From NCBI RefSeq assembly GCF_040436345.1, contig NC_133230.1:6345297-6409296 (forward strand): DNA of 64,000 nt, written 5' to 3'. This DNA is from Pagrus major. Its lineage: Eukaryota > Chordata > Actinopteri > Spariformes > Sparidae. The stretch's first letter is position 1; each line of letters opens with the position of its first letter. The notes under the pieces were generated by a model. It did no database searches. It worked only from the letters and a program-made list of their open reading frames with translations, and was not told the origin of the DNA. Of the stretch, positions 1 through 43,260 are shown piece by piece. Made by a program: the position numbers and the translations under genes.

Positions 1-90
1 TCAAATTACAAAAAATAAAAATTGACTCACACGTCACAGGGGAGAGATTTGCCGATGAGAAGGGGGAAAGAGAGAGGAAGTAGACTGTAC

Positions 91-3000
91 CTGTGGGCAG
101 AGTATCCTCTCTCACACAGGTTCACCAGAGCGTACAGATGTCTCAGAGCGTATTCATACTGAAACACAAGAGGACGTCACACGTGTTAGAAAGATCCCCA
201 GAGATGTACAGTAATGCTATTATGTTCATGACCACACCGTTTTTCCCACCCGTTGTATTTGTGGAATTCAAATGTCAAACAGTTTCAAAGAAAAGGGATC
301 ATTTCAATGAATGAACCAAACAGCTGCATGAAAGTATCTCACAACTATACTTGCTAATTTTCTTCTTTTTACTCCCTCCTTATATTACGCATGCTCACCT
401 CATGACCAGGCGGCATTTATCAGGTAGAAACGAGGAATTTACGAGTTACAAGTTAAGAGAGTTTGGTGAATCCTACTTGGAACACTCGTAGAAAAAGTTT
501 AAATAAGCTAAAGAAATGCGCTTGCATTAGGCGTCATTTGTTAAAGCATAACACTTGAGAATATGGTTTTCACTACACTTTCTGCTGAGTCAGTCTCTCT
601 GTATTGGAGTCAGCTGAATGCAAAGAAAGTGAATGACTGAGGTCTGATACCGACCGATGAGCAGCACATCTGCCGCTTCCTCTTTTGAAGCAGAACCACA
701 CTTTTGGCATGTCAGTAAGTTTCAACCGTCAGCTGCAGATGAATCCTGCCAAAACTCTGACTAATCAACCGTTACGTAAAAAATAACCCGACACTTTCCA
801 AATGAGGAAACCCGGTCTGTTTTAAATGTGCTGATGGGACTCTTCTGTGCAGCTCTACCTCAGTTTTGTGCCAGTTGAAGCAGTTGTATTTGTAATGGTT
901 GAATGCAGCCTTGTAGCAAGCGTGCTGGGAGAGATCGGCTTTCTCGTTGAGAACCTGCTCAGCCTCGAGCTGACTGCCGGTCACCTTCTCAACCACTTCA
1001 CGCATCGTGTCAGCCAGCATCTCCCTGACCTGAACACAAACACACACACATATTCACACACTGAACTCTGTAATATGAGATCTGTTATAGTGGAATTTGT
1101 GCAGTTATATGTTTTCCGATAAATCTGATTCTCATAGCTAGTTTTTACCTTGAGGTGGGCGCTGATCTCCATCAGCATCCCCCTTGCAACTCTGATGTCA
1201 TTGGAGGCCATCAACTTCCTCTTGAGGATGGCCAGAGGAACGTCGGGGCTCGGGGTCAGATCCGGGTTTGTGATTGGCTGCAGGGTCATTGGGGGAGCAG
1301 ATGGGCTGTTTGCCATGGTGTTACCCTGAAACGCCATAACCTTCATGTGCGCCATAGTCTGCGTAGAAAGAAAGAAACTCAAGGTAAAGATCAAAATAAG
1401 GGCAGGGAACAATCGACAACTATTTTGCCAGTCACAAAGAATTCAAGATATTACGAGACTTTGGCTCTACATTATTCCTTCTTCAGCAGCGTTCCTTCAG
1501 TCATTCTCTCACCTTGTTTCCGTACTGCTGGACGTGGCTGGTGTTTGTGTGGCTCTTCACGATCTTGAACTGCTTCACCAAAGTTTCTTTGTTCAGGTCC
1601 TCCTGAAAGCACAAAAAAACAACATCACGTAAAATAAGCAGCAAAATGTTTCCAAAACACAAAGCAAAGTAAAACTATAACATTTTCAGGATTTAATGAA
1701 TAAAAAGTGTTTTGTTTTTTTTCTTTTGATGTAAATCAAGTTTCGGTTTTGGATGCTTCTACAGTATTTCATAGGCCCGCGAGTGCTGTCACTGCTGCTT
1801 ATGCAAACTACCCACCCGGTTTTTATTCTGCTGGTTGAAAACAAACGACTGTTGCTGCTGTTGGAAACTCTCACCACTTCCTTTTCCTGCCTTTTGTCAC
1901 CAGGTGTTTGGAACAGTAAATAACCTTTAATGTACCTAATATATCCTGAGTTGCTTTTGTACCATTAAAATCAGTCTGTAACAGATTGGTTGAACTACCG
2001 TTACATGAAAATACAGGTAACTAAAGACAGATACACATATTAACATCTGGTAAAGCATGCAAAACTGTTTCTGTGGTAGTTCCCACTACAATAGGTGACA
2101 TATTAACATGCAATGGAAAGAGCTAATAGAAACCCAACATTTTCTTCTCCTTCTAGCCAACATTTCAATAAACGACTGGCGAAACATTGTGAACTCTTCA
2201 CAGGAGATGCATTGTATTTGTCACCGAGGTTAGCACTGACTGTTATACATCAATTTATTTCTTTTTTGCGTAAAAATGGACATGTTTATTGGCATATAGA
2301 GCGCCCCTACTTCACTGTGATTGAAATCATTTCGGGAAACATAACCCACCACATCAGAGTCCTCCATCCAGTTCACGCTGTACCAGTCTCCCAGGTACGT
2401 GTCCCTCTTCTCGTCATAGTAGCAGGCGTAAGAGGACTCATGAGGGTTGGCTGCTGTGGTGGCGTACACTGAAAACACGGAGACATTCTCATATTATGCT
2501 GTGTGACAGTTTGGCAGAAAATGAGGGAAACCTAAACACGAATCACGTGTCTGTTTGACAGCCTCAGAAAAACATTTCAAACACAACGCATGAGACTCTA
2601 GAAGAGTGTGAACGCTTGTTGCAAGTTAAAGAGTGAATGTGTGTGAAAATAAACTGCTGCTTTACATTTAGACTTGGGAGGTGTTACCGTCATTAAAACC
2701 ACAGAGTGAAGTGTGTGACAACTCTGGTTTAACACAGTAAAACCAGAACCTTGATCCATGTCCTGTTATGGTTATCACATGAGACCAAGCACATGACAGT
2801 ATGACTGGGCTCACAAATTACCACAAGCCATAACGCTGACCTCAGTGTTTGATGAGACACAACAAAGGACTAAGAGTCGCAATCTAAAGTCCACACACTG
2901 CAGTGCTGATCTCAGTCTAGTCCAAAGATGACACAGGATGTAAATCACATGAGCCTCTACTGGTCATTCTTGGCTGATTTGCTTTTAAGTTGTGGCTTTA

Positions 3001-6000
3001 AATTCCCCGTCAAATGTAGGTCTGATGGTCACAAGGGAAAGTCAAGTTCAAAATTAGTCCACTGACTGACACCTCATATTGATCATGCAGTGTCATTATC
3101 TCTTGGTTTTACTGGAAAGTGACTGATAAGCTAAAGTTCAACTCACCATCAATGTCAGTAGGCAGGTGGTTCATCATTGACCCAGACTCACATGCCTCAA
3201 TGTAAAACACCATCTGTGAATGTGTGTGTGTGTGTGTGTGTGTGTGGGGGAAGAAAGAAGATAAAAACAAGTTTTATGATCTAATCTTCCACCGCAGCTA
3301 CATACATCATCACCTGACTGTACATGTCACACAGTATGTAGGTCAGTGATTAAGCCACATACAGTATTTCTAAAAAAAACAACAACAGCATGTTGTAACG
3401 TACCTTTTTGTATTTCTTATTGTCGTGCATGTATGTAATGGTTGCTTGGAGGTCTTCTACACTGAGCTGCAGAGAAAGAGAGAGGACAGGAACTACTTTT
3501 AATTTAAATGTTTTTAAGTATCCTGCTGGATTATACATACAAACCATTCAACATATAAACAGTACATAGTTGTTGCCATCAGTGCTGGGGTTGTTGCCCA
3601 AAAAAGGCTGCAACTAACAATAGTTTTCTTTATAAATTAATCTGCCATTTCATTTCTCGATTAAAGGTAGTAAACAGGAGGCAAATTTGGAGAAAGATAG
3701 ATGACTGTTGAGTCTTAATCCCAGGTCGTCAAACACAGACGGCCTTGGGTTATAATTTTGAGCTGAATACAGATCCAAAGCGTCAGCTATCTTTCTCCAG
3801 AATCAACTTCCCTAACTTCCCTAGCAGCAAATCCTTACATTTAAGACGTTGGAACGACTTGCTTGAAAAACAAGGAAAGGATTAATCAATTATCAAAACA
3901 GTCTTTCAATCAACTAATAGATCAATTGGCTAATTGATGCAGCTCTTTACGATACATTATAGACAGGAATATTGTGCCATTATTCCACTCGCCGTCTGTA
4001 TAAAAGCTACAGAGGCGGAATGGGGGCAGAGTTTTGTTCTGCCTCTGATCCACCAGTGGAGGTAGTAACAGAGCTGTAACACACTGGGGAGGTGTTATGC
4101 TGGTGCTGCTTGGTTCAGTGTAAAAAAACAAAGGCGGTGTAGAGGTGAGCCTTTGTTGCAGCGCTATTGCAAAATCTGTCTGAAAGGGGCTAATGATACC
4201 TATTGTGTTTCAAAGACTGTGTGGCTCTTGATCTTTGCTTTATGTCACTGTCTATTCACTACCTTCAACCATACTTAATGGTGTAGCATCAACTATTTTT
4301 TAAATGTCAAAACACTGCTCAGATGTTAAATAAAAGGTATTCAGATATATAAAAGGGAGCATGACTCATCATCATGTGACAGAAACAGCTATCTGGGAAA
4401 ACACGTTCAGTAGCATTAGAATATTTAGTTCCTGGTTTATATTTTGTGGTTAAGAGCTAGCTCATCTGGTGCTCGTGGGTAATGAGCAGGAGGAAGAAAA
4501 GTGCTCACATCATCATTGGGAAAGGCCAGAATACCAGGCGCCCCGTGGTCTGTGAAGTACACAAACACGTGATCGTTGGGGCCGCTGCCAAGACAAAGAG
4601 AGCAACGTTATAAACATAATCTTGACAAACCAGATTATTCTGATATCAGGTTTCATCTCTTCATGAGATTCACTCCTCCATCTCTTGTTTTATTGTATCA
4701 CTTGCCTCTTCAACACTTTTCCCGAGCCTCCTTTGACGCTTGAGGAGTCACCCTTCAGCACAGCCAGAAAGTTTGCTGGGGTCACATCCTGCAGAAAAAA
4801 ACACCCAGTCAGAAATCAAAAAGTTTGCTTCACACATCCAAGTCTCTTCAAACAAACAATCTGTTTGAATTTCAAGAGCACTGCTAACGCTAAACATTTA
4901 TCCCAGAGCTTTGATTTGTACTCTTATACAAATATTTGCACTCACATCTCCGGTGTAGTCTTTAGGAACACCCTTGTAAACATCGGTGCCGTTTGGCCTG
5001 TTGATCAGTATCCCAGGGGTGGGGTTGCTGGTAACGAAAACATGATTCAGATTTGAAGGGGGAAATGAAAATGGCTGACAAAATATTTAGTCATGATGAC
5101 AGGGGAGCAGATGAATGATTAACGGGTCAGCTGACGGGTCAACGTTACTTCACAATCATTTCCCCTTTCACTGCAGAGTCACTCTGTAACAACAACAACC
5201 CTTATCTATAAGTAACAGCCATGTAAAGATACTTTTTGATATTTGTGCCCATCTCTGGTTGTCGGTTAATACATTTTAACTTGTTAAATTCTTAACAGCG
5301 TTTAATCGATCAATGATTAATCATAAACATCCCTATTGTAGACCAAATGATTAGCTGAGAAAATAATCAGCAGGTAAATCAATAATGAAAAATAACTGTT
5401 AGTTGCAGCCATAAATTCGTGATAAGCTTTTTTTTGCATTAAATCAATGAAAAACATTCAAGTCTGTTATCAGTATAAGTGGCCATCGACTTCTCTTCAT
5501 GTGACATCATGCAAGCTGCACTGCTTGTAATACAAGTTAGTTATTAACCAAACATCCAATATATGGTTATAATCATGTCAGACAAGGATATAATACAATC
5601 GCTGTTGCATAACTTATCTTTAAAACTTGACCCACATTATATGGAGGTAATTTGATACATGGACACTCAGCCAAAGTCCAAGTTTGTAGACGGTCAACAA
5701 TAGCAGAACAACTATATTGCTCAGCTCGTCATTGGTTGATTACTACTAAATGAACCTGCAGTGAATATAATCTGAAATTCATTACGTACACAGGCTTCAC
5801 TCTAAAAACATATCAGAACCGTAGACAGTATTTATTTTACCTGCCTGTCATTTCACAAAGTTGGCCAGTACTGAAAGCTGATGTTGACTACAAGATTAAT
5901 TGATTGGTCTTACCAGGAAATTCATAAATAACTTTGATTATTAATTAATCTTTTAGTGAAGTCATTAGTCAAACAAACATACAAAGCAAACACTGGTTCC

Positions 6001-8257
6001 AGCTTCTCCGATATGAGGATTTGCAGCTTTTCTGTGTTTAATATCATCACAAACAGTGACTACGCTTGTGTTTTGAGCTGCTGGTTGGATAAAACAAGAC
6101 ATCTGTGGATTAATTAGTGTTCCATTTTTATTATTACTAGGAATGAACACAGGTTGCAGCCTTAGTTAACTATTTGGAGATAGTCAGCATGAATAGCTAA
6201 GATTGTTTTCCCTCTTGCCACTGAATTCTACTTCAGCTCTAGGTCCAGACATACAATTAACTTTTTCATACATTCGAGCAGGTATTTATAAAAAAAAGAA
6301 AGTTACATAAATAGGGCCTCTTACTGACCAGTCAACTTGCCCAAGTAAACACTGCTCATTACTGTTGAACACCTCAGTGTGTAGCAGTGATCCCAATTGA
6401 CCGAAACTGCGGGATCTGCTTTCACTACGGCTCCTCTACCCACACGCCATGTCAGTAATGTAACTTTTAGTCGGTCCTGCAGGAACACAAAAATCAGTTC
6501 CTTGTGACTCCACTCAGTGAGTCTCTTTAACAGCCTGTTAATGGTGCTGCTGATCTGACAAAGAACCACACAGCGCTGACATACCACAGCGAAATGAGAA
6601 ATACCGACATGCTTGTGTGACAGTTCTGTGGTTTACAAATGGGGCTGCATATGAGTACAGCACTTTCCTTATCAAAGGGCACTATGTCGTTTCCGAGAAA
6701 CTAATATTGTCAAGATTTATAGGCTAATAATAGAAACTCAGAAATATATTTTTGTTCCGTGACTGAATAAACAGGCTGTTCTCAGAGAAAAATAAGGTCC
6801 CCAGAACACTGTTTGAAGCTAGAAAGGTGGCAGGGTCCGCCACATATAAACAAAGGAAAACTGTGAAACTGTGTTGTCCTTTAAGGGCAGTTTGTTTATT
6901 CAGTTATGAAAATGAATAGTTTGTTTATCTAGCTTGTTTATCTAGGCATAATCAGTCAGTGACGATCTTTCTCCTCTGAATTTCTTTCCCAGAACTACAC
7001 TGTGTACCTTTTACAGTTTCACTTATCATACTAACGATTTAAGCTTATAAATGTATTATTATTAATATTGAACCAGGACCTCCAGTATTTGGACCAAATA
7101 GCTCATGAAGATAAGGGGTGTCAGATTTAGTAGGCCACAGCTGTTACGTCAGTGTGTGTCAGATACAAGTTTAATCAACATTTAAGTAGCGTTAAGTATC
7201 AGATCGGATTCAGCATCAGCAAATACAGATACTGTATTAAGGCCTCGAATTGGTTTGGGGCCAAAACTTAGTACTTAGTGTTAAGTACAGTGTAGAACGT
7301 CAAAACACAACCCTAACACCTGAATTTTGGCTTAATTGTTGGATGATCTATGTAGATTTTTATTGTTTTGTTGCTGCTGGAATAGTTTTGTTGATGTATT
7401 CAACAAGTGTTATGCTGGTCATACTGTTTTTAGCGAGGGGGCAGAATAGTCGTCATTGTATTGTTTTTATTGCCGTCCTGATAATTATGCTGGTCCCTCG
7501 ATGCAATGTTTGTTTGTTTGTTGTCTCTTTATCTTGCACTTTACAAATAAAGTTTCCCTTGAACTTGAATGGTAATAAAGCATGTTAATAACGAGTGATC
7601 ACAGTCTTGTTACAGAAACATGCAGTATAACATGTATACAAGATTCATAAACCTGCAAATGTTATTTACATATTCTGCTTTTGCAATTGCAATTGAGGAA
7701 GGATAAAGGGTCAATGACTAAGCAATACTGTGTGTTTTTTTTAATATCTGGGGGGGAAAGAAGAAGTCTGTATCACAAAGATAAGCTTCACAGAAACTAA
7801 AAAATGTCTCAACTCACTCTTCATTCTGTGCCAAGTCATCGTACATCATAACCACAATCTGCTCATCTGGGATGCCATTCTTGTGGACAATTTGATAAGC
7901 GTGGCAAGCATCGGCCTGGTACAAAGAGAAAAGCATTAGACGAAGGTTTAGGGTTACATTTTAAAAGCCTGGGAGAGAGTATGGAGAAAGGGAAGTGCCT
8001 TATCTTATCAAAATGCGGATTGTAAAGGAAAACAACTGGGTCATGCAGAGTTTACACTTGATAAGGTGACTTTGTGGGGTCAGTTTCATGCAGTGTCCCT
8101 GTTTTACCACTCTCACCTGGTGTCTGTAGTTGTACCAGCCATTGGAGCCAGCAACGATGACTACCCAGTTTTTCCCTTTGTCTGGCTCCTGGGAAGGAAA
8201 TGCACTCACGAGCCCGAGACTCAGGCCGAGCAGGACGGTGAAGACTGACTGAAACAT
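91..8257 (-). CDS. lgmn: Legumain (asparaginyl endopeptidase), 12 of about 13 coding exons; 3' end outside window
   Basis: Lysosomal C13 cysteine protease that cuts after Asn/Asp and processes other lysosomal enzymes. Coding exons in transcript order: 8117-8257, 7818-7915, 4946-5027, 4706-4788, 4509-4584, 3404-3466, 3147-3213, 2350-2468, 1513-1602, 1149-1358, 859-1029, 91-158. All phases join, giving 422 residues; human legumain has 433, so only the last dozen or so are missing beyond position 1. Residues 1-19 form a hydrophobic signal peptide. The catalytic dyad is visible: His148 in YFTDHG (exon 4509-4584) and Cys189 in EACESGS (exon 3147-3213). The Asn in the KLMASND stretch (about residue 326) matches the autocatalytic C-terminal activation site. 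An N-glycosylation sequon NGT lies near residue 92. The start is the first ATG after the UTR splice and opens the signal peptide. One intron uses a GC donor (listed separately). Family and gene identity are secure. Confidence 0.97.
3221..3246 (+). repeat. (TG)n microsatellite
   Basis: About 13 uninterrupted TG units followed by a short G run, 8 bp beyond an lgmn exon boundary on the acceptor side (exon 3147-3213). Confidence 0.95.
3606..3944 (+). repeat. Dispersed teleost AATCGATT-rich repeat (full-length-like copy)
   Basis: It starts GGCTGCAACTAAC and ends with a run of AATC/GATT words followed by TGATGCAGCT, the two ends that frame a fish repeat family I recognise. About 339 bp, in the lgmn intron 3467-4508. 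No coding capacity. The family name and superfamily are not certain. Confidence 0.6.
4096..4191 (+). repeat. Short non-autonomous element, copy A (shared with 45995-46119)
   Basis: From TTATGCTG through GTTCAGTGTA and AACAAAGGCGG to TGAAAGGGGCT, this stretch aligns along its length with 46020-46119. Its right end, read in reverse, is AGCCCCTTTCAGACAGAT, a plausible terminal inverted repeat. The left boundary may lie further left, near 3965. Confidence 0.55.
4585..4705 (-). other. lgmn: Non-canonical GC-AG intron of lgmn
   Basis: The exon 4706-4788 ends with codon ...AAG AG. The intron then begins GCAAGT on the minus strand (GC at 4704-4705) and ends TTGGCAG before exon 4509-4584. Only this join keeps the conserved Lys-Ser-Gly-Pro reading frame. 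The nearby GT would put the next exon out of frame. AG|GCAAGT is the known consensus for GC donors. Confidence 0.9.
5285..5412 (-). repeat. Dispersed AATCGATT-rich repeat, partial copy
   Basis: Read on the minus strand it begins GGCTGCAACTAACAG and continues through CATTATTGAT, CTGATTATTTTCTC and a stretch resembling 'tttggtcta', matching the same teleost family as 3606-3944. It lies in the long lgmn intron 5028-7817. Confidence 0.6.
5925..6172 (+). repeat. Dispersed AATCGATT-related repeat, second subfamily
   Basis: It opens with TTGATTATTAATTAATC, contains GGTTCCAGCTTCTC and a GGATAAAACAAGACAT block, and ends GTTGCAGCCTTAG. These are landmarks of a second, related fish repeat. Same lgmn intron as the copy at 5285. 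Confidence 0.6.
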
Positions 8258-8693
8258 GTCCTCTTCTGATGTGTGAGTCCTGTGTGGAGAGCATGGACCA
8301 TTAAAAGCTCTCCTTATTAAATATACTCTTAGAATAAAGTTGCTGTTGTTTGTTGGACTGTGAGGTGGCGACAAACAACGACAGGTAAGCCAAAAAAAAA
8401 AAACAACAACAAACACCCCACCTGACTGTCTGGATATCACATGATGATATCCCTTCTCGACAACTAGCTAGCTAGTAGCACAACAAGCTAACAACACGAT
8501 AAAATCCTATTTTTTAAACAGCTCAGACTGCGAGAAAGCTTTTACAAATATTACATATAAATCCCAGCGATATTAGGAATAGATAATAACGTGTTTTTTA
8601 CCTTTTCTTTGCTGAAGCGTCCGGAGAAAACAGCAGTGGAGTCACCACATGAACACGCTCAGCGACTCAATGGGACATTTATATGTGACGTCG
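8117..8693 (-). promoter_or_regulatory. lgmn: lgmn 5' UTR exon, first splice and core promoter
   Basis: The first coding exon extends to 8279, where a clean acceptor precedes 22 nt of 5' UTR. A GT donor at 8600-8601 (minus strand) marks a separate non-coding exon 1 starting at 8602. Just upstream on the minus strand, 8678-8684 reads ATATAAA, a TATA-like box. An ATF/CREB-type half-palindrome (TGACGTCG on the plus strand) lies at 8686-8693. Transcription would then start near 8650. The non-coding first exon agrees with other vertebrate legumain genes. The start site itself is inferred. Confidence 0.6.
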
Positions 8694-8699
8694 GGAAAA

Positions 8700-8790
8700 A
8701 CAGATGATAGGAATTCTCAGGCAGCAGCCAATCACAGGGCTCGGGAGGGGCGGGGCTTTACTGTAAACAGTCATGTGATTGGAAGAGCAA
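8700..8790 (-). promoter_or_regulatory. lgmn upstream elements: GC box, CCAAT boxes and an M-box
   Basis: About 90 bp upstream of the TATA-like box there is a CCAAT sequence at about 8728, a GC box (GGGGCGGGG) near 8748-8756, an 8-bp TCATGTGA at 8771-8778, and an inverted CCAAT (ATTGG) at 8778-8782. TCATGTGA is the M-box form bound by MITF/TFE factors, which drive lysosomal genes. That fits a lysosomal protease, but binding is inferred from the motif alone. Confidence 0.45.
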
Positions 8791-8793
8791 TAA

Positions 8794-10190
8794 CATGTAT
8801 GAGCATGTCTGTTTTCTGATGAAGTGAAAACTAGATTAAGGAGACTTTTCCAGTGGATGATCATTTCTGAGTAAACAACCCCTTCTCTGAGCAAAACTTT
8901 AATGATTTATTGATCTGAAAAATAATATATTTTGCCTTTACTGACATTAGTATGGATGGTACAGTGGTGGAAAGTAATCTACTCTTAATATATTATATTT
9001 TCTGTGTGTGAAGGGGCTGCAATTGCTTTTTATTTTACAGTCACATGACAATAAAGCAGAACCTCGAACCTTGAAAGAAAGTCACCAGTTACTTTGCTGT
9101 ATAAGATGTTTTTTAAAGATTTGAATTTTTATTTCACATTAATCACTTTGCATATTATCAATAATATTGACATTGGTGTCAATTGTTTTTCGTTTAGCTG
9201 TGTGATACATTTATTTACCACCTATGTTTTTTGTCTTTGTGTTGAATGTTTCACATGAGGAGGGCCACTCGACAAGCCCTTATGGGGTTTTTGGCTCATC
9301 CTGCACATTTTCTTCTTTTTTTTTTACTTCTCAATCTTTATATACTGTATGTATTCTGTTGTTTTTTTTTACTGATCTATTATGCATTTTTTTCTTATGT
9401 GCAATAAAATAAAAAATAAAATAAAGCAGAAATTAAAAAAGAAAAGTGAATGAAGCATGAGCTGGTAGATGCCATAAAATAAATCACATTATATTCTTTG
9501 TCTTTTATTCTGTCAAGTCGAACTTGGGCCAGTCCACTTTTTTTCTGCATGATGGGTACTTTTACTTTTGATACTTTAAGTACATTTTGCAGACAAAGCT
9601 TTTCTAATTTTACTTTAGCCATTTTATTATTATTATTATTATTATTTCTGCATATTCTGACTTTTGAATGGGAGCAGCTGTAACACAAACAATTTCCCCT
9701 AGGGGATAAGAAAGTATTTCTGATTTTGATTGAAAGCATTATTTTTAGCTACATCAACTCCAGTAAAGGATCTGCATACTTCTTCCACCACTGCTTGTAT
9801 ACCAAATCATATGAGCTTTACTGTTGAGAGTATGTGACATCGAGAAATAAATGTCATTACTCAGACCTACGCAGTCTTCACACATTTACAGCATTTTACA
9901 CAACTCCTTATAACCAATGAAAGTGAGAACGAGGAAATGTCACGTGATTCATATGATTCTGTGCGATAAAGATTATAAACCACAGCATGTAACTCATAAA
10001 ATCCCCTATCTCTGCACTGTCACTGCACCTGCTAATCACAAGTTTCATTCTAACCTTTGTCTCTCCTGCAACATCTACTAAAAATCCCTGCAGATGACTG
10101 AGGTTAGTGTGCACCGGTGTGTTTGTTTTTAGTCTGCTAGAACATGAAATGACACATAAACAATAACAGGAGGCGTATTAAAGATGTCAG
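8794..10190. other. lgmn-pcnx1 intergenic region
   Basis: The two genes are in tandem on the minus strand, so pcnx1 ends upstream of the lgmn promoter. The region is AT-rich. It includes an ATT trinucleotide run at about 9626-9648 and stretches at about 9000-9065 and 9180-9430. The latter ends in AATAAAATAAAAAATAAAATAAA on the plus strand, resembling tails of old retroposed elements. No gene was found. Confidence 0.6.
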
Positions 10191-10204
10191 CAATAAATCA
10201 AACT

Positions 10205-10210
10205 TTTATT
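10205..10210 (-). promoter_or_regulatory. pcnx1: pcnx1 polyadenylation signal
   Basis: AATAAA on the minus strand, about 1.08 kb after the stop codon, with AT-rich 3' UTR between. Cleavage would fall near 10185. It is the best-placed canonical hexamer; nearer AT-rich alternatives exist at 10390-10450. Confidence 0.5.
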
Positions 10211-11285
10211 TCTCCATATAGAAAAGAATTAAGTTAAATAGTGAAACAGTCCATCAAAAATTCGGCATCTTGTTTTCAACCAATGGTCCTTAATACATTA
10301 ACCTTTGTCCCAAAAAGAAATAAAAGAAGATGTAACAAAGTGTAAATACCATGTTCACAGTAATAAATATTGAAAACAAAATCTTTTATACATTGACATT
10401 ATATATATATATATTTGTGTAAATATATATATGTATAGATATAGATATAATCATATACAGTAAAAAGTTATTTTCAAGTTTATCAAACATAAAATAGTAA
10501 AATAAAAATGGCTGAAAACAGAATGACGATTGCATTTTTTTTTTCATTCCCAAGGCATCGGTAACCATGGCCATTCAGAGTCTGTAATAAATAAAATGTG
10601 ATATTATCTAAAGAGTGTAGTGCATCACTGTAAATAAAACAAAAACAAATTATAGTGCAAGTTCTTTTTTTCTTTGCGCAATGTAGTCTTGCAAATTTTA
10701 AAGTAATCCAAACGGAATGACAACAATTAAACAGAGGAGTTTGTTGAGCGCAGTGCCGTCAAGTCTCTGCATCACAACTTTATTTCTCTGTTGTCTTGGC
10801 AGCAGAAAAAAAAAAAAAAAGCTTTCATGTGTATGAAACCATGGCAGATATTCAATACCAGGCTTATTTTGGCAAATTATTTAAAGACAATCAAAACACA
10901 AAAAAATCTCCACACGCTCGTTTACACTCAACTCTGTCAGAATTGCCAACGAAATAGTCGATGAAATGCATAGAAATTAATTACCAGTAGCAAGAACTAA
11001 CTTAATTTAAGAGTTGTTTACTGTCATGCAGCATTTATGAGACGCAAAGCAAGGCAGATACTGTGGATGTGTATTGATGCAGTAAAGGATCTTGGATGAA
11101 TGTATACTCTGCCGCTGCTTGCACTTTTCCCTGGCTTCCTTTCCCCCTCAGCGATAAGGAACAGGGGAGGGGGGAGAGCTCCCATTTCCTATTTGTCTGT
11201 AGGCTCCCGCGTCCTGCTGAAAGCCAGGGAGGTCTGGCTTCATCTTCACACAAGTCTGTGTGTATAATGTGTGTGCTTGCTCATC

Positions 11286-43260
<31,975 letters not shown>

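Larger units (their letters stand above)
5028..7817 (-). other. lgmn: Largest lgmn intron (2.8 kb)
   Basis: Holds the two repeats listed above and AT-rich sequence. Near 7500-7570 there is a TTTG run followed by an AATAAAG/CTTGAA stretch, like the 3' tail of an old retroposed sequence. No exon-like open frame with splice sites was seen. Other lgmn introns over 300 bp (159-858, 1603-2349, 2469-3146) show nothing but one TG microsatellite. Confidence 0.7.

Noticed and set aside
3221-3246. TG repeat as Z-DNA or regulatory element in lgmn
   Set aside because: Ordinary intronic microsatellite. Nothing in the sequence beyond composition supports a function.
4701-4712. A canonical GT donor for the lgmn exon 4706-4788
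   Set aside because: The only nearby GT would add four bases and shift the frame of the next exon, destroying the conserved sequence leading to the catalytic His.
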